A DNA stretch of 64,000 nt from Chaetoderma sp. LZ-2023a (taxonomy: Eukaryota > Mollusca > Caudofoveata > Chaetodermatida > Chaetodermatidae), in contig CM067366.1 of assembly GCA_034401795.1 (NCBI GenBank), forward strand, positions 72,601,040-72,665,039. Direction: 5' to 3'. Made by a program: the position numbers and the translations under genes. Below, in pieces: positions 58,250 through 64,000 of the stretch; positions within the stretch are counted from its first letter, which is position 1, and each line of letters starts with the position of its first letter. The notes under the pieces were generated by a model. It was not told where the DNA came from. It worked only from the letters and a program-made list of their open reading frames with translations, and did not search any database.

Positions 58250-58475
58250 AGATTGATGGGTGGATGGATAGATAGATGGATGGGTGGGTGGGTGTGTGAG
58301 TGGATGGGTGGGTGGCTGGGTGGATGGATGGATGGATGGATGGATGAATGGATGGATGCTTGGGGTAATGATGATGATGATGATGATGTGGTGGTGGTAG
58401 TGGTGTTGGTGGCGGCGGCGATGATGATGACAACGACGACGATGACGACGATGACAATGTGTGCAGTAGTGGATG
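58250..58475. repeat. (GGAT)n, (GAT)n and (GGT)n microsatellites
   Basis: GGATGGATGGATGG, then GATGATGATGATGATG, then mixed GGTGGCGGC/GACGACGAT triplets. Confidence 0.85.
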
Positions 58476-58489
58476 TAATAAGATCAGTG

Positions 58490-59270
58490 AAATACTATTA
58501 TAGAAGCACGATAAAGAGGATGACAGAAATAAGACCTTAATTTCCGAGCAATTCATAATTTATATTGAAGCTGACAAGCAATATTCTGTGCGCATTGTGC
58601 GCTGCATGAACGCTGATGAGCAACGAGAGAGCCTCCTTTCTGTAATATTTCCTATCATACTCTATAAACAGCGGAGCACATTTATTGCCACGTTATTGAG
58701 TCCCAATCAGATTGTATCAGCTTTTATGAAAAGCTGTATCAATGCAAATACCAGCGGAATGCGGTTCCTGAGGAATTTCGATAAACTTATTATCAAAATG
58801 GAAGGGCATGCACAGTTTATAACGGGACTGATATTGAGAATGAGAGAAAGATGATATCTGCTAGCCACAGCTGCCAAATGCTGAAAGGAATTCAGTGCCT
58901 GGTTATAATTGTCAAGTGAACTTGAAATTTGGGTGAATTCTGTTTCTGCGGGCTACTGTGTATCGCTATGGAATTATCGACTAGCATACAGTATCCATCT
59001 GTAAACTTGACAAGCTTCACTCAAGCGAGATTGTGCCATGCAGGGCAAATGTGGCTAAATGATGTCATCAAGACACTACTAAAGTCATGTTCACTTAGAC
59101 CATGAACGCTTCTACTGGAACTGTAAAACAGAATCATTCCGTGATTAATTCAGTGCCAGCATGATCAGGAAGGTTAATCCAAAGACTCTTGTGACGGCTA
59201 AGGCCTTAGGGGATACACCTTTATAAATACAATTTTAATCATCTTTAAAATACCATATAAAGCTGATACC
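58490..59270. other. Upstream of the first exon seen; nothing supported
   Basis: An 88-codon plus-strand frame (58588-58854) has no recognised family or regular neighbours. I do not call it a gene. Confidence 0.4.
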
Positions 59271-59274
59271 CACA

Positions 59275-59380
59275 TGGGTTGTACACGCAGAGGTTGTACG
59301 CAAAGAGGCATACACACAGAGGTCATACACACAGAGGTCAATCTCCCAGAGGTTAATCACACACAGAGGTCAATCTATTC
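59275..59380. repeat. ~16-bp tandem repeat
   Basis: Six or seven units of ACACACAGAGGTCAT type. Confidence 0.75.
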
Positions 59381-59487
59381 ACCAGCTTTCCTGTATATTT
59401 GTCTTAAAGTTGAAACAATGGAATTTCAGCAGTTAAAGGGTTAAATCAAGTGAACCAGGGAAGTTACATAGCTATTGTGCTGGTTCC

Positions 59488-59704
59488 TTAACCCTTTAAT
59501 GGTTAAATTTGGTCAAGAAAATTTTCTTATTGAATGTCCATTTACAGGCCAAGAGAATGTAATTTAAAAAAATTTATCAATCACTGGAATGACTGGCTCG
59601 GTTATCAAAAATGTTCAAAAATTGTATTCTCTTGCCCTGTAAATGGACATTCCACAAGAGCATAGCAGAGGCCGGTTTTGGCCGGTATGACCATTAAGGG
59701 GTAA
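59488..59704. mobile_element. Family C, core shortened
   Basis: TTAACCCTTTAATGG start; the core stops at TGACTGGCTCGGTTATCAAA; right end GACCATTAAGGGGTAA. It shares its last bases with the next copy. Confidence 0.72.
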
Positions 59705-59940
59705 CCCTTTCATACCAAAGCCAGCCAAAACTGGTCTTGGCAGTCGTCTCGAGGAATGCCCATTTGCAGGTCAAAAAGACAAATTTTTTTAATTTTACCG
59801 CAGGAACGACTGGCTCAATAATCGAGCCACTCATTCCAGTGGTAAATTAAAAAGAAAATAGTCTTCTCTTGGCCTATTAATGACTATTCAATAAGCACAT
59901 ATTTTTATATTCTTGAACAAATTTAGACATTAAAGGGTAG
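59702..59940. mobile_element. Family C copy, tandem with the previous one
   Basis: GTAACCCTTTCATACC start, core GACTGGCTCAATAATCGAGC, end ACATTAAAGGGTAGC. Confidence 0.72.
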
Positions 59941-59944
59941 CGTA

Positions 59945-60650
59945 ATACAATATAAAACTGTTCTGCTGTAAATCGTACAGGAGGAGGCAATACAGGCAGA
60001 ATGACTCCCGAGGGTTCCCCAGGTTGTTTATCCATCGCAAACACAACCACGGAAATTTTATATTCCTCCTCATCAAATCTGCACAAAGTATCCCATAGTT
60101 CTAAACTATAACCAATCCTGCATCAAGGTACCGGTACTAAAATTGTGACACTACCAATTTCCATAAGCTCTGAAGATATAGAGATCTAATAGGACTGAGG
60201 ACCGAGAATAAAGATCTGACTGTTAGTTACAGAAAAAGCGGTATCCCTGGGTTAGATTCCAACCAATCATCTGTACTGTCTCTCGTATCCATGATAACTG
60301 TTGCTATGATACCATCCTCGTTCACAAACGACATCCTTAGTTCCTTTGCCTTCTGTGATCAGCAATTTCCTCTTCTACTGATGGCACTCAGCATCAACAA
60401 AGCCGCCTTTCACGCAAGCATATAAACGGAGGCGCGCGGCAGAACATGAATATTGGGCCAAGTTCCGTTTATTCATCAGAATTTGCGAAATTTCTGTCAT
60501 TTTTGCCTGCTCTTTATGTTCCGATATTTCATTAAGCCATGTGAGCAAAGCACTGTCATTTTGTGTCCACAAGTTTCTTTACGCGATAATGATGTGTCCA
60601 CCTGCCTCGAGAGATCACTTGTCTTTCAGCACCAAACAAATGCTGGCTAT
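59945..60650. other. Intron or upstream region, nothing supported
   Basis: Contains a 69-codon minus frame with a Pro-rich stretch and a GC-rich patch near 60425-60445. Neither has enough support to call (see rejected items). Confidence 0.35.
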
Positions 60651-60651
60651 T

Positions 60652-60855
60652 TAACCCTTCAACGGTCAAGTCAGCCTAAAGTGGCTTCTAAAGTGGTGCT
60701 GAGAAATGTTCATTCGTAGACCAAAAAAAGACTATCTTTGAAATTTTATCACTGGAATAACTGGCGTGAGAACTGAGCCAGTCATTGCAGTGATTTAAGT
60801 GATAAATAAATTATCAAAAATAACCATCTCATGCTCTGTATATGAACATCACATG
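60652..60855. mobile_element. Family C, diverged copy
   Basis: TTTAACCCTTCAACGG start, GACCAAAAAAAGACTATC, core ACTGGCGTGAGAACTGAGCC. Confidence 0.68.
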
Positions 60856-60967
60856 TTTTAAAGACCCATCCTGTAGCCTTTAGAGACAGCAATCCTGTTG
60901 TGAGGAAACTGTATTAACTGTCTGGCTACAGCGTTTCTACAAACTACATTTTCTATGAGGTTTACCT

Positions 60968-61130
60968 TTAAGTATGCTGAATATTTTGAAAACTATTTGA
61001 CTGAAAGTTGTTGGTGGCTAAGACACCAATAACTGTCAAATCATTTTCGAAATATTCAATCAGTCCAGAGTTATTGCCCAATGAAATTGTTGTCCAGTTG
61101 TTTGTAGCAGTTAGATAGTAAGAGACCACC
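60968..61130. mobile_element. Family A fold-back element
   Basis: TATGCTGAATATTTTGAAAA, GTTGTTGGTGGCTAAGACAC centre, AATCAGTCCAGAGTTATTGC. Confidence 0.7.
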
Positions 61131-61149
61131 TGTGTTTCATAAGCACTCC

Positions 61150-61352
61150 TTAGCACTCTGTGAGGTGGTCACTAAAGACAGGTTAGACTGTACGTCCATG
61201 AGGTGGTCACTAAAGACAGGTTAGACTGTATGTCCATGAGGTGGTCAGTAAAGACAGGTTAGACTGTATGTCCATGAGGTGGTCAGTAAAGACAGGTTAG
61301 ACTGTATGTCCAGAAGGTGGTCAGTAAAGACAGGTTAGACTGTATGTCCACT
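61150..61352. repeat. 38-bp tandem repeat
   Basis: Five units of GAGGTGGTCAGTAAAGACAG plus GTTAGACTGTATGTCCAT. Confidence 0.9.
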
Positions 61353-61845
61353 ATGTTAATGGAAATTGGTCCCACATGTGCAGTGCAGAAATCCTCATCT
61401 TCACAGATTGCGCATCCAAAATGATGTACGAGACGATTATTGAGGACTCAGAGAACGATAACACAATGATTTACAACATCGCAATTTATTCTCCAAAATC
61501 TTTCTCGAGATCGGAAAAGATACATTTTATCCATTTTCATCCTAAAAATAATGCTGGTTTTAACGTAATCAAAATCAAAATAATTAATACCAATATGGAA
61601 TTATGTTCCGCAGACCTAATTCATGATTAATATCCAATCATTTCCGCGAAATATAATTGCTGTATTTAGACATAATTTGAGGGTTGGTGTGGCAGACATT
61701 TTAACATGAGTAAATTTGTCTTGCTAGGTGTGTTGATGAAATACTGTTACTGTGGTGGTGGTCCTGCCACAGCAATAGTCTCTCACACTTACAATATACT
61801 CATAGCAGGACCGTTAACTCTTATAGAAACAACTACTTTATAATC
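61353..61845. other. No gene supported
   Basis: An 84-codon plus frame (61376-61630) of ordinary composition, with no recognised domain. Confidence 0.35.
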
Positions 61846-61847
61846 TA

Positions 61848-61925
61848 AGGAATATTTTGAAACTAATTTGACTGGGAGCTGTATTCAAATATTCAACCAC
61901 TTTCCTGTATAGTGTTGTTTTGAAA
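61848..61925. mobile_element. Family B, shortened
   Basis: GGAATATTTTGAAACTAATT, TGACTGGGAGCTG, then ATTCAAATATTCAACCACTT with most of the right arm gone. Confidence 0.6.
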
Positions 61926-61929
61926 TTGA

Positions 61930-62460
61930 GGCACTGGCTTTCAATGGTTAATGATTTAACCCTTTTAGATTCAAAGTCCAAATATTTCTACCTCAAACCA
62001 TGAACACAGGTAAGCTGGTGCATTTTTTTTATTTACAGTAATTTTTAGTGGTAAGTTTGCGCTGAAATTGAGACACTAAAATTGCAAATCCGGCAGGGAG
62101 AAAAATAATAAACAAATGTGAGAAATCTGACGTTGAAGTGACACCATAATTTGTAGCCGAGAATTAACATCTTACGAGTGGATGCATGTTTATGAAATAT
62201 GGTTTGTATAAAATGCATCTTAGCCAAAACCCTGAGCGCAAATGATTAATGGGGATGCATCAACAGCTGCTGCGCTAGGAAACAAATTCGAAACATCAGA
62301 TATAAATAATTTTTAAGTGTTGCTAAAAAAGTCTCTAGATTTATGGAAAATGGTGACTGCCATAACTGTTATTTAATGATCAACAATGTTTACATATTAT
62401 TATTATGTAATAGAGACAAAACTTAATAATGCTGCATTAACAATTTAAACAATGAACGTA
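61930..62460. other. No gene supported
   Basis: AT-rich, unique-looking sequence. Confidence 0.35.
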
Positions 62461-62464
62461 TCAA

Positions 62465-62665
62465 GGAAATTTTGATTTTTCATAGAGAATGTCCATTTGA
62501 AGACCAAGAGATTATTTTTGAAAAGTAATCACTGGATTGACTGGCTCGATAACCGAGGCAGTCATTCCAGTCATAAATTTTCAAAAATAATCTCTTGGTC
62601 TGCAGATGGGCAATTCTCAAGACCACTGCAGTCCCCATTTTTAGCCAACTTGGAGTGTTAAAGGA
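62465..62665. mobile_element. Family C copy
   Basis: Core TTGACTGGCTCGATAACCGA with GGCAGTCATTCCAG; arms AGACCAAGAGATTATT / AATAATCTCTTGGTCT; right end GAGTGTTAAAGGAATAA. Confidence 0.75.
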
Positions 62666-62944
62666 ATAAGGATGGTGGGGAAGGGTGGGGGATGGGATGG
62701 GGTGGCTGCGGGCACAATATACTATACCCTGGATGTTCTCAGTCAATGAGTCACTTTGTACAGGAATACCCTGGCTGGGTTCACACAAGGCCATGACCTA
62801 ACAGATGGTTAGAGTATGTAAACCATATGTCACCAATTACATAATGTATCCAGTACTAAAGCTGCTTCTTAGGGCTATTTGTTCATCAATAGAACAGGGA
62901 GAGAACTTGAGGATGTAATAAGAGATGACAGGATGTCTTTGATG

Positions 62945-62997
62945 CTGGTGTGTGTGTGTGTGTGTGCGTATGCGTGCGTGCGTGCGTGCGTGCGCGG

Positions 62998-63032
<35 letters not shown>

Positions 63033-63040
63033 TGTGTCGC
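62945..63040. repeat. (GT)n and (GTGC)n microsatellite
   Basis: GTGTGTGTGTGTGTGTG followed by about 15 GTGC units, alternating purine-pyrimidine. Confidence 0.9.
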
Positions 63041-63069
63041 GGAAATAACCTACAATGTTTCCAAAACAA

Positions 63070-63180
63070 AATAAAATGTACTGTTGAATATTTTGAACTT
63101 AATTGGGTTGGATTGGAAGCGTCAGCAATGTCTTCCAATCCAATTACGTTCAAACTATTCAACCAATCAGAGCTCATATT
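63070..63180. mobile_element. Family B fold-back, 'GGATTGGAAG' subtype
   Basis: GTTGAATATTTTGAACTTAA, GGGTTGGATTGGAAGCG centre, GTCTTCCAATCCAATTACGT. Confidence 0.7.
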
Positions 63181-63426
63181 GCGTTCAAAATTCTACTAAC
63201 TAAATGTGTTTTTGTTTTTGTTTTGGAGAAATGTTAACTTGTTTCTGAGTTGTACAGTTTCCCCGTTGTGGATGTGTACTTAAATATCTGGATATTTATA
63301 TCAGTCAGTATAATTATCCGCTTGAGAATCGATACATCTGAAGTTTGAAAGTTCAGGTAAAGGATGCTGTTACACTCGTATCATCCTGTAAACTTAGACT
63401 GTAACAAATACACATGTGACATATTA

Positions 63427-63660
63427 TTAACCATTTAAGCCTCAAATTTCTTTAAGAAAATTTCAATTTTCTCACAGAAAATGTCCATTTGCAGACCAAG
63501 AGAAGACTATTTTTTTTTAATTTACCAGCAGAATGACTGGGTCAGTTATCGATCAAGTCATTCCAGTGGTGAATTTTCAAAAATAGTATTCTCTTGGACT
63601 GCAAATATACATTTCTCAGAAACACTGCAGAAGCCATGTTTGGCTGATATGAGTGTTAAC
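63427..63660. mobile_element. Family C copy, full length
   Basis: TTAACCATTTAAGCC to GATATGAGTGTTAACC, with a T-run inserted in the left arm. The two outer arms are of the two different types. Confidence 0.75.
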
Positions 63661-63709
63661 CTGTTTACTGTAGCAGATCTGATGAAAGCAATTCTGAACA
63701 TTATTGGAA

Positions 63710-63770
63710 ATATTATATTGAATAATTTGAAACTAAGCTTCCAATTAAATTAGTTTCAAAATAAGCAACA
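63710..63770. mobile_element. Family B, short
   Basis: ATTGAATAATTTGAAACTAA and TTAAATTAGTTTCAAAATAA with a much reduced centre. Confidence 0.55.
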
Positions 63771-63785
63771 GCTTAATGCTTCAAC

Positions 63786-64000
63786 TTAACCCTAAAATGG
63801 TCAGGCTCACCAAAACGGTTTCTGTAGTGGTCTCGAGGCATGTCCATTTGCTGGCCAAGAGAACACTTTTTGAAAATTTATCACCGGAATGACTGGCTTG
63901 GTAATCGAGCCAGTCATTCCAGTGGTAATGTTTGACAAATATTCTTCATCATGGTCAGCAAATGGACACTTCTAATGCACACTAAAGAAGCAGTTTTCGG
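63786..64000. mobile_element. Family C copy, cut by the window end
   Basis: TTAACCCTAAAATGG start, core ATGACTGGCTTGGTAATCGA and GCCAGTCATTCCAG, far arm reaching the last base. Confidence 0.75.

Noticed and set aside
59940-60090. Minus-strand frame with FDEEEYKISVVVFAMDK and a Pro-rich stretch as a further upstream teneurin exon
   Set aside because: There is a possible acceptor, but no donor in phase 1 to join the next exon, no family resemblance, and the frame runs into a family C element.
60390-60450. TATAAA followed by a GC-rich patch as a promoter
   Set aside because: A single TATA-like word without downstream transcript evidence or a coding start; wrong strand for the teneurin.
10823-64000. 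Family C hairpins as transcription terminators or microRNA genes
   Set aside because: Dozens of similar copies with common TTAA ends point to a mobile element. Nothing here shows processing into small RNAs.

Overview
The window is animal nuclear DNA: AT-rich, intron-rich and crowded with repeats. Its one recognisable host gene is an internal stretch of a teneurin (Ten-m/Odz) on the minus strand. Two long repeats of the 'AGGCCCAAGGGCCT ... CCAGGTGAGCT' type resemble repeats I know from mollusc genomes, so a mollusc, or at least a spiralian, is the likeliest source. This is inference, not proof.

The teneurin runs from right to left. I place 18 exons between 58133 and 8825, 4310 coding bases or about 1436 residues. 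All 17 internal junctions keep the reading frame; 16 introns read GT-AG and one reads GC-AG. In order the exons give a juxtamembrane segment, the conserved FHPG ectodomain segment with a double furin-type site, EGF repeats 1-8, a Cys-rich linker, a transthyretin-like domain, the FN-plug, the NHL propeller and the start of the YD shell. The intracellular domain and membrane segment must lie beyond 64000. The rest of the YD shell and the C-terminal toxin-like domain must lie to the left of position 1.

Layout: 1-8800 is the intron after the last exon seen. It holds three minisatellites (30, 27 and 28 bp units), several fold-back elements and one long mollusc-type repeat. 8825-20259 is the exon-dense NHL/FN-plug part. 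20260-23236 is filled mostly by a second long mollusc-type repeat. 23237-27402 holds four exons (transthyretin-like start to EGF6-7) around a 52-bp minisatellite. 27403-33481 holds a 3.4-kb array of about 41-bp units. 33482-37605 has the EGF2-5 exons. 37606-49259 is an intron with a 6-kb non-LTR retrotransposon (LINE) that carries its own nested insertion. 49260-58133 has the 5' exons seen here. 58134-64000 holds only repeats and unrecognised sequence.

The introns are saturated with palindromic, non-autonomous elements. The commonest (family C, about 36 copies) is a ~235-bp near-perfect fold-back bounded by TTAACCCTTTAA/TTAAAGGGTTAA, which suggests piggyBac-type TTAA mobilisation. Families A and B share a related palindrome, and a ~375-bp family D contains a B palindrome.

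The most unusual signal is at exon 11. Its exon end and 5' splice site look as if they were copied about nine more times into the following intron. One copy is an in-frame alternative donor that would add 32 residues.
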